From assembly GCA_002772535.1 (NCBI GenBank), contig PFDP01000009.1, positions 1-32,048 of the forward strand: DNA of 32,048 nucleotides, given 5' to 3'. Positions within the stretch are counted from its first letter, which is position 1, and the number at the start of each line of letters is the position of its first letter. The position numbers and the translations under genes were made by a program. This DNA comes from Candidatus Peregrinibacteria bacterium CG10_big_fil_rev_8_21_14_0_10_36_19 (lineage in GTDB: Bacteria > Patescibacteriota > Gracilibacteria > UBA1369 > LOWO2-01-FULL-3). The notes beneath the pieces are model-generated. The model saw only the letters and a program-made list of their open reading frames with translations. It had not been told where the DNA came from and did no database searches. Shown here piece after piece: positions 22,089-31,152 of the stretch.

Positions 22089-23996
22089 ATGAATCTTCCC
22101 ATCATAGGACAACCGCTAGAAACAGAACATATTGACTTACTAAAGGCATTTACAAAAGGTGCGCGTCATTCAATACTACAAATGGTTACCAATGCACAAA
22201 GCGGTCATCCGGGAGGATCTTTATCAACAATAGACTATTTTTCTACACTTTATGCCTTCTTAATCGGGCAAACTGGAGAAAAAGTAGTGGTTTCAAATGG
22301 TCACATTTCACCATGTGTATACGCCACACTTGCAGAAATGGGCTATATCCCAAAAGATGAAGTAGTTCAAAACTTCCGCAAAGCAGGATCAATTTATGAA
22401 GGTCATATTACAAGACACGTAAAAGGTATAGATTACGGAACAGGACCACTTGGAATTGGAGTTTCAGTAGCTTCAGCATTTGCTTTAGGAGCAAAGAAAA
22501 AAGGTAAAAATGAAAAAGCCTATTTTGTTATGGGAGACGGTGAAGCACAAGAAGGACAAGTTCATGAAATGATTCATTTCGCAAAACATCATAATCTCAA
22601 AAACTTAATAGGATTCATGGACTATAACAAAGTTCAATTAACAGCTAGCTTAAAAGACACCTTAGATATTGATGTAATCAAAACATTTGAGGCTGGACAT
22701 TGGAAAGTTATCGAATGTGATGGTCATGATTTTCAAGATATTTGGCGTGCATTGTCCGAAGCACAAAATTCTGAAAGCCCAGTGATAATTATTGGTCACA
22801 CTATAATGGGACAAGGATCAAATTTCATGCAAGCAGCTGGTGAAGCAAACAATCCAGAATGGCATGGAAAAGCACCAAAACCAGAAGACATAGCAGAAGA
22901 TTTAGCAACACTAACACTTACAAGCGAAGAAGAACTAACATTAGAAAATTTCCGCACAGCAAACATCTCATTTAAACCAGAATCAAACAAATATCCAGAA
23001 TTACTTAGTGAGCTAAATATCAACACTGGTACACCAATAACTTACACTTCAGAAACTCTCACAGACTGCCGCACTGCTTACGGAAAAGCCCTACTTGATC
23101 TCGCTAAAAACAACAAAGAAGTAGTTGCATTAACAGCAGACCTAAAAGGATCAGTAATGACAAAATTCGTTTCAGAAGAACTTCCAGAACAATACATAGA
23201 ATGTGGAATTGCTGAACAACACATGATATCCGCAGCAGGAGGTATGAGTTTAGATAACTTCATTCCATTTGCATCAACATTCGGAGCCTTCATTTCAAGC
23301 AGAGCAAAAGATCAAGCCAGAGTAAACGATATCAACTATTGTAATGTTAAAATGGTAGCAACTCATTGTGGTCTTTCTGTAGGAGAAGACGGCCCAACAC
23401 ACCAAGCAATAGATGATATGGGGTCATTCTTAGGACTATTTAACACTCATGTAATAGAACCAGCAGACCCAAATCAAACAGATCACATTATCCGCTACAT
23501 CGCATCACACTTCGGAAACTTCTATGTTCGCATGGGGCGTCATAAATTTCCAGTTATCACAAAAGAAGATGGCACACCTTTCTACAACGCAAACTATAAA
23601 TATGAATATGGTAAGTGTGATCTCATTCGCGAAGGATCAGATATCACAATCGCAGCCTCAGGAGCAGCAATCACAGAAGCCCTAAAAGCACGCGACATGC
23701 TAGAAGGTATTTCCGTAGAAGTAATTGCCGTAAGTTCAATCAAAAAATTCGACCAAACATTAATAAACTCAATTTCTAAAACTAAAAAAGTAATCACAGT
23801 TGAAGACCACAATCCTGTGTCAGGACTAGGCGGACAACTAGCTGCCCACCTAACAGAAAGCGGCTTAAATGTTGATTTTTTTGAAACAATAGGCGTAAGA
23901 GAATATCAACTTTCTGGAACACAACCAGAACTTTATAAAATTGCTGGAATTGACGCAGAGGCAATTACAGAAGTTGCAAAAAAAATAACTCAATAA
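22089..23996 (+). CDS. tkt: Transketolase (full length)
   Basis: Thiamine-diphosphate enzyme moving two-carbon units between pentose, tetrose and hexose phosphates. The 635-residue protein carries both halves in one chain: N-terminal H-P-G-G-S-L and the TPP/Mg motif G-D-G-E-A-Q-E-G-Q with the later D-Y-N-K, then the pyrimidine-binding domain with G-I-A-E-Q-H-M and H-C-G-L-S-V-G-E-D-G-P-T-H-Q, and the C-terminal domain. G-x-G-P-L-G and H-x-x-P active-site elements are visible. Some CPR genomes split transketolase in two; here it is fused. It stands upstream of the LOG-gnd-zwf-pgl run. Confidence 0.95.
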   Translation: MNLPIIGQPLETEHIDLLKAFTKGARHSILQMVTNAQSGHPGGSLSTIDYFSTLYAFLIGQTGEKVVVSNGHISPCVYATLAEMGYIPKDEVVQNFRKAGSIYEGHITRHVKGIDYGTGPLGIGVSVASAFALGAKKKGKNEKAYFVMGDGEAQEGQVHEMIHFAKHHNLKNLIGFMDYNKVQLTASLKDTLDIDVIKTFEAGHWKVIECDGHDFQDIWRALSEAQNSESPVIIIGHTIMGQGSNFMQAAGEANNPEWHGKAPKPEDIAEDLATLTLTSEEELTLENFRTANISFKPESNKYPELLSELNINTGTPITYTSETLTDCRTAYGKALLDLAKNNKEVVALTADLKGSVMTKFVSEELPEQYIECGIAEQHMISAAGGMSLDNFIPFASTFGAFISSRAKDQARVNDINYCNVKMVATHCGLSVGEDGPTHQAIDDMGSFLGLFNTHVIEPADPNQTDHIIRYIASHFGNFYVRMGRHKFPVITKEDGTPFYNANYKYEYGKCDLIREGSDITIAASGAAITEALKARDMLEGISVEVIAVSSIKKFDQTLINSISKTKKVITVEDHNPVSGLGGQLAAHLTESGLNVDFFETIGVREYQLSGTQPELYKIAGIDAEAITEVAKKITQ

Positions 23997-24041
23997 AAAC
24001 CAATTATATCATTAGATTTTTCAGCTACTAAGACTGCTTTT

Positions 24042-24050
24042 TGCTATACT
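24042..24050 (+). promoter_or_regulatory. Extended -10 element before the LOG gene
   Basis: TGCTATACT has the TGn extension plus a -10 hexamer TATACT (24045-24050). No good -35 is seen, which extended -10 promoters tolerate. The leader of about 18 nt contains CTAACCC (24059-24065). It would drive the LOG-gnd-zwf-pgl run. Confidence 0.55.
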
Positions 24051-24074
24051 AAAAAAAACTAACCCTCTTCCAGA

Positions 24075-24824
24075 ATGGCAAAAGAAAAATCAACTTCTGC
24101 AAAAGCAAAAAAAACTACAACCAAGAAAGCTGTAGTAAAAAAAGTAGTTACAAAAAAGAAACCACTTAAAAAAACTATAACTAAAAAATATCTTTCTACA
24201 GAACTGCATAAACACGACTTCAGAGTAACCATTTTTGGCTCAGCAAGAATTAAAAAAGAAGACAAATTATACAAACAAGTTTTTCAACTAGCAGAAGAAA
24301 TTGGTAAAGAAAAAATTGATATTGTTACAGGTGGCGGACCGGGTCTCATGGCAGCAGGCAATGCAGGACACCAAAATGGCGACAAAAACCACGAAGCAGA
24401 TTCAATTGGACTAATCATTAAACTTCCATTCGAAGCAAAATCAAATAAACATTTAGAAATTAAAAAAGAATTTGAAAAATTTTCTGATCGCCTAGATACA
24501 TTTATGGCACTTTCACACGCAATAGTTGTTATGCCAGGGGGTGTTGGAACTTGTCTTGAACTCTTTTACACATGGCAGCTTATACAAGTTGGACACATGT
24601 CACCATTGCCAATTATTCTTGTCGGAAAAATGTGGACGAAATTGATGAAATGGATAAAAAAATACCCAGTCAAAGATGGATTAATTAGTCCAGAAGATAT
24701 GAAAAATGTTTATGTTGTAAAAAACAACAAACAAGCAATGAAAATCATTCGCAAAACAAGAGATATGTATGAAAAAGATAGAATCAATTATTGGAAGAAA
24801 TTAAAAAAATACAAACTAGACTAA
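24075..24824 (+). CDS. LOG-family nucleotide 5'-monophosphate phosphoribohydrolase with Lys-rich tail
   Basis: LOG enzymes hydrolyse the N-glycosidic bond of nucleoside 5'-monophosphates such as AMP, releasing the base and ribose 5-phosphate. The 249-residue protein has the Rossmann opening V-T-I-F-G-S-A-R, the G-G-G-P-G-L-M-A-A loop and the hallmark P-G-G-V-G-T-x-x-E. Residues 1-42 are an unusual Lys/Thr/Ala-rich extension resembling histone-H1-like tails. It lies 1 nt before gnd in the oxidative pentose phosphate run. Older annotations call this family lysine decarboxylase, which is not supported by its motifs. Confidence 0.85.
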   Translation: MAKEKSTSAKAKKTTTKKAVVKKVVTKKKPLKKTITKKYLSTELHKHDFRVTIFGSARIKKEDKLYKQVFQLAEEIGKEKIDIVTGGGPGLMAAGNAGHQNGDKNHEADSIGLIIKLPFEAKSNKHLEIKKEFEKFSDRLDTFMALSHAIVVMPGGVGTCLELFYTWQLIQVGHMSPLPIILVGKMWTKLMKWIKKYPVKDGLISPEDMKNVYVVKNNKQAMKIIRKTRDMYEKDRINYWKKLKKYKLD

Positions 24825-24825
24825 A

Positions 24826-26208
24826 ATGAAAAAATCAGACATTGGATTAATAGGACTCGCTGTAATGGGGCAAAATTTTGCCCGAAATATTGCAAATAAG
24901 GGTAATAAAATATCTGTCTTTAATCGTACTACTGAAACCACAAATCAATTCATCAAAGATCATGGAAACGAAAACTTAGTCGGCACAAAAACTATCAAAG
25001 AATTTGTAAATACACTCGAAAAACCAAGAAAAATAATTGTACTTGTAAAGGCAGGTGAAGCTGTAGATTTAGTAATAAAATCACTACTCCCCCTTCTAGA
25101 AAAAAACGACATTATCATTGATTGTGGAAACTCAAATTTTGAAGACACAATTCGTCGAGAAAAAGAATTATCCACAAAAAAAATTCACTTCGTTGGTTGT
25201 GGAATTTCTGGTGGTGAAGAAGGCGCCTTAAATGGCCCAAGCCTTATGCCAGGTGGCAATAAAGAAGCCTACAAACAAATAGAACCTATCTTTAAAAAGG
25301 CTGCAGCAAAAGATTTCAACAATAAACCAACAATCGCACATGTGGGCGAAAATGGTTCGGGACATTTTGTAAAAATGGTGCACAACGGAATCGAATATGG
25401 AGTAATGCAATTAATTGCAGAAGCATATGAAATTCTCAGATCATTATACAAACTCAAACCAAACCAAATCGCAGATATTTTTGAAAAATACAACAAAGGC
25501 CCACTCAAATCCTACCTCTTTGAAATAGCAACAGAAGTCCTCAATAAAAAGGAAGGTCGCAAATTTGTAATAGATTTAATTTTAGACAAAGCTGGTCAAA
25601 AAGGAACAGGAACATGGACAGCAACAGAATCGCTAAACAGAGCGGTTGCCACTCCAACAATTACTCAAGCAGTTTTTGCAAGAATCATTTCCGGAGAAAA
25701 AGAAACCCGCACAAAACTTTCAAAAATTTATAAAACTAAAAACTTTAAAAGCTTCATTCCACTAAAAAAATTAATTCCAGTTTTAGAAGAAGCTTTATAT
25801 ACATCAATGCTCAGTTGCTACGCACAAGGTTTCGACTTAATCCAAAAATCCGAATGGAAAATAAATCTCTCAGAGATGTCTCGCATTTGGGAAGGTGGCT
25901 GCATCATTCGTGCAGATCTTTTAAATACACTTCACAAAGCGTACAAAGGAAACACTTCAAAACATCTTTTTGAAATTCCAGAACTAGCAAAGAAACTCAA
26001 AAAAACTTCACTATCATTAAGAGAAATCTGCGCCTACACAACTTTAAACGGAGTCCCTACCCCAGCCCTAACATCATCTCTAAACTATTTTGAATCTATG
26101 ACATCAGAAAAAGTTTCTGCAAACATGATCCAAGGATTGCGAGACTATTTTGGTGCTCACACATACGAAAGAGTAGACAAAAAAGGCTCATTTCATACAC
26201 AATGGTAA
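24826..26208 (+). CDS. gnd: 6-phosphogluconate dehydrogenase (decarboxylating)
   Basis: Oxidises 6-phosphogluconate to ribulose 5-phosphate and CO2 with NADP. The 460-residue protein has the Rossmann loop G-L-A-V-M-G-Q-N-F-A-R-N, the NADP-type V-F-N-R-T-T, C-G-I-S-G-G-E-E-G-A (substrate loop), H-N-G-I-E-Y-G with the catalytic Lys just before it (V-K-M-V-H-N), and the family signature D-K-A-G-Q-K-G-T-G-T-W. Its length is that of the long dimeric form. It follows the LOG gene by 1 nt and precedes zwf by 4 nt. Confidence 0.96.
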   Translation: MKKSDIGLIGLAVMGQNFARNIANKGNKISVFNRTTETTNQFIKDHGNENLVGTKTIKEFVNTLEKPRKIIVLVKAGEAVDLVIKSLLPLLEKNDIIIDCGNSNFEDTIRREKELSTKKIHFVGCGISGGEEGALNGPSLMPGGNKEAYKQIEPIFKKAAAKDFNNKPTIAHVGENGSGHFVKMVHNGIEYGVMQLIAEAYEILRSLYKLKPNQIADIFEKYNKGPLKSYLFEIATEVLNKKEGRKFVIDLILDKAGQKGTGTWTATESLNRAVATPTITQAVFARIISGEKETRTKLSKIYKTKNFKSFIPLKKLIPVLEEALYTSMLSCYAQGFDLIQKSEWKINLSEMSRIWEGGCIIRADLLNTLHKAYKGNTSKHLFEIPELAKKLKKTSLSLREICAYTTLNGVPTPALTSSLNYFESMTSEKVSANMIQGLRDYFGAHTYERVDKKGSFHTQW

Positions 26209-26212
26209 AAAT

Positions 26213-27631
26213 ATGAAACTATTTCAAATTAAAAATTCTTTTGTTCTTACAATTTTCGGAGCTTCCGGTGATTTAGCAAAACTAAAACTTTTTCCAGCAC
26301 TCTATTCCCTAGCAGAACAAAAACGTTTTCCAAAGGATTTCTATATCATTGGATATTCAAGAAGCCCACTTACTAGAAAGGAGTTTCAAAATGACTTTGA
26401 AAAATCCATCAAAAAAGCTCATCCAAAAGCCGACCTCAAAATAATCAAAAAACTTACAGACGCACTTTATTACTTTCAAGGACAATACAATCATAAACCA
26501 GACTTCGAGAAACTAAGAGATTTTATCAAAGAAATTAGCGGAAAAAATAGCCTTACAAACATGGCTTATTTTTCAGTTCCACCTCAAGTATTCAAAGATA
26601 TAATTCAAAATCTCGGTGAAACAAAACGCAGCAAAACAGAAGACCTTCGTCTCATAATTGAAAAACCATTCGGAGAAGACACACAATCTGCAAAAGAACT
26701 TTTCCACTTCGTAGCTCGTTATTTTGAAGAAGAAAATGTCTACCTACTAGATCATTATCTAGGAAAAACCGGAGTACAAAGCATCTTAAGTTTAAGACAC
26801 TCAAACCGCATTCTAAACACAATGATGAAAGGGCCAGAAGTTTCAAACATCCAAATCACAGCCTCAGAATCAATTGGTGTAACCAGCCGTGTTGGCTATT
26901 TCGATCAAGTTGGAACTTTAAAAGACATGGTGCAATCTCACCTTTTCCAAATCCTTGCTTTGATCGCAATGTCTATTCCTATCACAGACAAATCAGAAAG
27001 TCTTAAACGAGAAAAATACAACATCCTATCAGCACTCAAATTCAACGAATCCAATAAAAACATCACACTCGGACAATACGAAAGTTACAAAAACGAGAAA
27101 GAAGTTCCAAAAAATTCAAAAACGGAAACTTTTGCAGCATTAAGACTTTTTATAGACAGAGAAAGTTGGTACAAAACACCAATCTACGTTCGAACTGGAA
27201 AAAAGCTAGCAGAGAAAAAAACCTGCGTTGTAATTGAACTCAAAAAATTTGCCTTTCAATCAAAAGACGAAGAGCCAAATAGACTCATTTTCGAGCTACA
27301 ACCAGAAGAAAGAATAAACATTCAACTTGTAAATAAAAATGGACTCAGTTCAGAATACAAATCAATCACAACTTCAGAATCAATAGCCTGCAACGGAGAT
27401 GACTGCCTACCAGAACACTCTAACCTCCTACTAGATGTAATGCGCAAAAACCGTCTACACTTTTTAAGTTTCCAAGAAATTATTGCCAGCTGGGAAATTA
27501 CAGATTCAATTATAAAATTTGCCAAAAAAAGTAAAACCAAAATAGAACTTTACAAAGACGGCTCAGAAGGTCCAAAATCACAACATAAGCTCACAGAAAT
27601 GGACGGCTTTAAATGGTTTGACCTCAAATAA
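26213..27631 (+). CDS. zwf: Glucose-6-phosphate 1-dehydrogenase
   Basis: Oxidises glucose 6-phosphate to 6-phosphogluconolactone, the committing step of the oxidative pentose phosphate pathway. The 472-residue protein has the N-terminal coenzyme loop F-G-A-S-G-D-L-A-K, E-K-P-F-G-E-D (substrate and coenzyme site), and the signature D-H-Y-L-G-K with catalytic His nearby. Cofactor preference is not read here. Order gnd-zwf-pgl with 0-4 nt gaps indicates one transcript. Confidence 0.96.
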   Translation: MKLFQIKNSFVLTIFGASGDLAKLKLFPALYSLAEQKRFPKDFYIIGYSRSPLTRKEFQNDFEKSIKKAHPKADLKIIKKLTDALYYFQGQYNHKPDFEKLRDFIKEISGKNSLTNMAYFSVPPQVFKDIIQNLGETKRSKTEDLRLIIEKPFGEDTQSAKELFHFVARYFEEENVYLLDHYLGKTGVQSILSLRHSNRILNTMMKGPEVSNIQITASESIGVTSRVGYFDQVGTLKDMVQSHLFQILALIAMSIPITDKSESLKREKYNILSALKFNESNKNITLGQYESYKNEKEVPKNSKTETFAALRLFIDRESWYKTPIYVRTGKKLAEKKTCVVIELKKFAFQSKDEEPNRLIFELQPEERINIQLVNKNGLSSEYKSITTSESIACNGDDCLPEHSNLLLDVMRKNRLHFLSFQEIIASWEITDSIIKFAKKSKTKIELYKDGSEGPKSQHKLTEMDGFKWFDLK

Positions 27632-28219
27632 ATGCACATACAAGAATTTACAAATCAAGAAGAATGGGTAGCCGCCGGCCTCAAACTCATTCCGCAAAGC
27701 GGCAAAATTGCCCTCTCCGGCGGCACCACCCCTGCCCCTCTTTACAAACAACTTCCACAGTCCCCAACCTACTACCAAATAGACGAACGCTATGTTCCAA
27801 AAGCAGATAAAGACTCCAATCAAAAAATGATTCGTGAAGCCTTTTCTCCACAAAAATTCTACGCCTTCAACACTTCTCTCCCAATCGAAGAATCACTAAA
27901 AGAATACGAAAGCCACCTGCCAGAAAATTTTGACCTCACTATTCTAGGAATCGGAGAAGATGGACATTTTGCCTCACTTTTTCCCCACCAAAATCCACAA
28001 GGTAAAACTGCCCACACTCAAACAGAAAACTTTGCAATTAAAGATCGTCTCACTCTCACAGCAGAAACAATTTTGAAATCCAAAGCAATTCTTGTACTTT
28101 TAAAAAACAAAGGACAAGTTTTAGAAGAACTAAAAAATCCCACAAAATCACCAGAAGAATTCCCAGCACTAAAGCTCGTCAATCACCCCAACTTAAGCAT
28201 CCTATGTTTGAAAAACTAA
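27632..28219 (+). CDS. pgl: 6-phosphogluconolactonase
   Basis: Hydrolyses 6-phosphoglucono-1,5-lactone. The 195-residue protein, a little shorter than the usual 225-260, has the sugar-isomerase-like motifs A-L-S-G-G-T-T-P, I-D-E-R-Y-V-P, N-x-x-M-I-R-E and G-I-G-E-D-G-H-F-A-S-L-F-P, the last containing the catalytic Asp-Gly-His. Its start follows the zwf stop directly, and its last 16 nt overlap the next gene. Confidence 0.94.
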   Translation: MHIQEFTNQEEWVAAGLKLIPQSGKIALSGGTTPAPLYKQLPQSPTYYQIDERYVPKADKDSNQKMIREAFSPQKFYAFNTSLPIEESLKEYESHLPENFDLTILGIGEDGHFASLFPHQNPQGKTAHTQTENFAIKDRLTLTAETILKSKAILVLLKNKGQVLEELKNPTKSPEEFPALKLVNHPNLSILCLKN

Positions 28220-29241
28220 CCGCCATCAAAGAAGCAATCTCAAAACCATTTGAAAGTGGATTTATAAAACGCGCACTACTTGGACTCAAAATTCTCAACG
28301 AATCCATAGACGAAGAAAAAAAAGAAGTAAGTAAATCCACAGGAGAAAAAATATTCTCAATTCTCAAAAAGGTAATACAAAAATTTCTTCTACAAAACAA
28401 TTCCACAGAAGCACCAGAACAAATACCAGAAGGGTCAGCAATTTCAGAAAAGCAAATACAAAACTACCTAAACACAAACCCAAACCTCTCAGAAATAAAT
28501 AATTCATCAAAACCACAAGAAAATTTACTAAAGCTAATTGAAGAAGCAAAAAAATCCACAGCCTTGCCAGAAAAATTAAATCACAGATTCAACGCGCTCA
28601 AAGATCACAAAGACTATCCTGCTGGCAATGGTGAAAAATGCTGTGCCTTCACAGTAAGCACCTTCCTCGGACTCGGCGAGGACGGATCATCAACAAAAGA
28701 TAAAGTTGGATCAGTAAGAGGTCTTGCCACAAGACTAATAAAAAGAAATCTAGATCTACACAAAACACCAGGGGTTATTTTTGGATTTAATAATTACAAC
28801 AAAGGAGATGTAGTTATTTTCCGACAAGCTACAAAAGAAGGATCAGAAGAAAGATTTTCACACACCGCAATAGTCCGTTTTCGCAAAGAAATAAGCGTTT
28901 ACGATAAAAATGGAAATTTTGTTGGCAAAGAAGAGTACATCGCATTACAAGATGACGGCGAAGATCTACAAGCAACTCTAATCCCAGTAAATCCGAATTC
29001 TTCAACTCAAACAAAGCTAGCAGAAGCGTTAAACGACAACCCAAACAAAGAAGAGTACCTTGAAAAACATTATAAAAATGACACAGATATAATGGGGCTC
29101 TGGAAATTTCGCTCAAGCCACCCAGAAACATTCCGCACCCGCCCAAACAGAGATTGGTGGGGCGATACAGCAACAACACCAAACGGCCGCATAGCATTTG
29201 CAATCCGCACAGGAAAAATCAAAGAAAAAGCACTTACTTAA
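28204..29241 (+). CDS. Putative Cys-His amidase/peptidase (CHAP or NlpC/P60-like fold)
   Basis: A 345-residue protein with a helical, charged N-terminal region (1-125) and a C-terminal domain resembling papain-like amidases: E-K-C-C-A-F-T-V-S-T-F-L-G (Cys146 or 147 as nucleophile), G-D-V-V-I-F (201-206) and F-S-H-T-A-I-V (His220). This order, Cys, then G-D-x-V-x-F, then His, fits CHAP and NlpC/P60 enzymes acting on peptidoglycan. There is no signal peptide, so it may act in the cytoplasm or leave by another route. Its start overlaps pgl by 16 nt. Function is inferred from motifs only. Confidence 0.6.
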   Translation: MFEKLTAIKEAISKPFESGFIKRALLGLKILNESIDEEKKEVSKSTGEKIFSILKKVIQKFLLQNNSTEAPEQIPEGSAISEKQIQNYLNTNPNLSEINNSSKPQENLLKLIEEAKKSTALPEKLNHRFNALKDHKDYPAGNGEKCCAFTVSTFLGLGEDGSSTKDKVGSVRGLATRLIKRNLDLHKTPGVIFGFNNYNKGDVVIFRQATKEGSEERFSHTAIVRFRKEISVYDKNGNFVGKEEYIALQDDGEDLQATLIPVNPNSSTQTKLAEALNDNPNKEEYLEKHYKNDTDIMGLWKFRSSHPETFRTRPNRDWWGDTATTPNGRIAFAIRTGKIKEKALT

Positions 29242-30099
29242 TCAGTCACCAAGTCTATATTTCAAAGCAGTCACCTCAAGATCCAAAGATTCAATTTTAG
29301 CTCTTAAATTTTGATTTTCTACAACAAGTGCTTGAAAAGCCTCACCAGCAGGAGCGCCATTCAAACTAGCATTTAAGGCAATCATTAAAGTATTAACAAG
29401 TTCATTATCAGTCAATTCACTTTTAGGTTTTTTAAGAACATTCAAAGCCCTTTTCAAATCATTAAGTAGCTCAGCTCTCTCTCTATCAATACTATCTTCA
29501 TCAGATTTTTCATCTCCAACTAACTTTTTCATCCTTTTTCCCCTTCTAGAATGATTAACTCTACCTTTCAAAGTCGCTAGTCTATTAGTTTCCTTTACCA
29601 AAGCTTTACCGAGTCTTTCGTTTACATAAATATCTATATCGTTATTTATAGATAAAAACAAAACACCACCCCTATCCACTATTTTCACATTAGAATTACT
29701 TGAATTAAAGCTCGCATTAACATTATTAATAATATTCTGCAAGGCTGCTTCATCAAAATCAAAAACTCCTTTAATAGACTCCTTTTTTACACCTAGATAT
29801 TGATAAACCAAAGCCTTCACTACATATTCACTATTCACATCAAAAACACCAGATTTGATCATCCTACTAACAAAATCATGTCTACTTTTAACCAAAGTAC
29901 TAAAATCATCATTAAAAGTTAACATAACATTCTCTTCAACACTCCCACCTTTCTCCATAGCAGCTTCAATATCTTTTTGCACACCCACAACAATTTCAAC
30001 AACCCTTGCTCGCACAGGATCTTTTAAATAATCTGGCAAAAAACTCAGCTCTTTTTCAACATCCACAATTCTTATATTACCAGCATCTAATTTACTCAT
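29242..30099 (-). CDS. Hypothetical 285-aa protein with C-terminal coiled coil
   Basis: Not recognised. It is soluble with no signal peptide. The N-terminal 100 residues are helical, a middle segment (about 135-165) is beta-rich (V-K-I-V-D-R-G-G-V-L-F-L-S-I), a basic patch follows (S-R-R-G-K-R-M-K-K), and residues 255-285 form a leucine-spaced coiled coil (V-E-N-Q-N-L-R-A-K-I-E-S-L-D-L-E-V). It ends immediately next to the convergent gene at 29241, no bases between. Minus-strand TTGACA (complement of 30146-30151) lies upstream, but the -10 at 17 nt spacing is poor. Confidence 0.6.
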   Translation of the reverse strand: MSKLDAGNIRIVDVEKELSFLPDYLKDPVRARVVEIVVGVQKDIEAAMEKGGSVEENVMLTFNDDFSTLVKSRHDFVSRMIKSGVFDVNSEYVVKALVYQYLGVKKESIKGVFDFDEAALQNIINNVNASFNSSNSNVKIVDRGGVLFLSINNDIDIYVNERLGKALVKETNRLATLKGRVNHSRRGKRMKKLVGDEKSDEDSIDRERAELLNDLKRALNVLKKPKSELTDNELVNTLMIALNASLNGAPAGEAFQALVVENQNLRAKIESLDLEVTALKYRLGD

Positions 30100-30189
30100 A
30101 TTGTTTTTTTAAAAAGGAGCCTAGGCTACAAAATAAAAAAACATTTGTCAAACATTGCCTTTTATAGAAAAAAACATAATCATACAAAC

Positions 30190-31152
30190 ATGACAGACAA
30201 AGAAACCATCAAAAAACGAGCCTTTTACACACAAAAAATCCGCGACTTTTTTAATGCCCAAAATTTCACAGAAGTGGAAACCCCAATAATGGTTACAATC
30301 CCAGGCATGGAACCTCATCTCACCCCCTTCGAAACACAATTCACAGACCAAACAAAACTTTATCTAAATCATTCCCCAGAGCTTCAAATGAAAAAACTTC
30401 TTGCCCAAGGATTTGGCAATATCTTTAACATCACAAAAGTCTTCCGCAATGGCGAAATCGGAGGCAATACCCACAACCCAGAATTCACAATGATAGAATG
30501 GTATCGAGAAAATGCCAACTACCAAAACATCATGGAAGATTGCGAAAAACTCATCTCATCACTTGCACCGGAAATCACATATCAAGGTAATAAAATAGAT
30601 CTCAAATCCCCTTGGCCCCGCAAATCTGTACAAGAACTTTTTAAGGAATATTGCCAAATAGATCTCACCTCAGAAGACCCCTTCAAAAACCATGACACAT
30701 CAGGCTGCCACACTTGGGACGATAAATTTTTCAAAGTTTTCCTAAACGAAATAGAACCACACCTAGGCAAAAATAAACCGCTAATAGTTTACGATTATCC
30801 TTCATCTCAAGCAGCCCTCGCAAAAAAATCCACAAAAAACCCATTTTTTGCAGAAAGATTTGAACTCTATATCGCAGGAATTGAGCTAGCCAATGCCTTT
30901 TCAGAATTAACCGATGCCCAAGAACAAAGAGATCGATTAAAACAAGAACAACAAGAAAGAAAAGAGCTCAAAAAAACCGTATTTCCAATTGACGAAGAGT
31001 TTCTCCACAGTCTAGAATCAATCCAGTTTCCTTGTGCAGGCATTGCCTTAGGATTAGATCGCCTACTAATGCTACTCATGGATAAAAAATCAATTAACGA
31101 AGTTTTACTTTTCCCACTATGGCAACAACTACAACTATCTCACAAGGAATAG
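30190..31152 (+). CDS. epmA: EF-P--(R)-beta-lysine ligase-like (EpmA/GenX/PoxA)
   Basis: A 320-residue class II aminoacyl-tRNA synthetase catalytic domain without the anticodon-binding domain, the length and layout of EpmA, which lysylates a conserved Lys of elongation factor P. Seen: V-E-T-P-I-M (motif 1), F-R-N-G-E-I-G and H-N-P-E-F-T-M-I-E-W-Y-R (motif 2), and G-I-A-L-G-L-D-R-L-L-M (motif 3). The EF-P gene overlaps its 3' end, giving enzyme-substrate context. ATG 30190 is chosen over an in-frame TTG at 30145. No lysine 2,3-aminomutase (EpmB) is in the window, so the donor could be lysine or beta-lysine. Confidence 0.88.
   Translation: MTDKETIKKRAFYTQKIRDFFNAQNFTEVETPIMVTIPGMEPHLTPFETQFTDQTKLYLNHSPELQMKKLLAQGFGNIFNITKVFRNGEIGGNTHNPEFTMIEWYRENANYQNIMEDCEKLISSLAPEITYQGNKIDLKSPWPRKSVQELFKEYCQIDLTSEDPFKNHDTSGCHTWDDKFFKVFLNEIEPHLGKNKPLIVYDYPSSQAALAKKSTKNPFFAERFELYIAGIELANAFSELTDAQEQRDRLKQEQQERKELKKTVFPIDEEFLHSLESIQFPCAGIALGLDRLLMLLMDKKSINEVLLFPLWQQLQLSHKE

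Noticed and set aside
30145-30189. TTG start for the EpmA-like protein
   Set aside because: The added residues do not match the family, and the ATG at 30190 gives the normal EpmA length.
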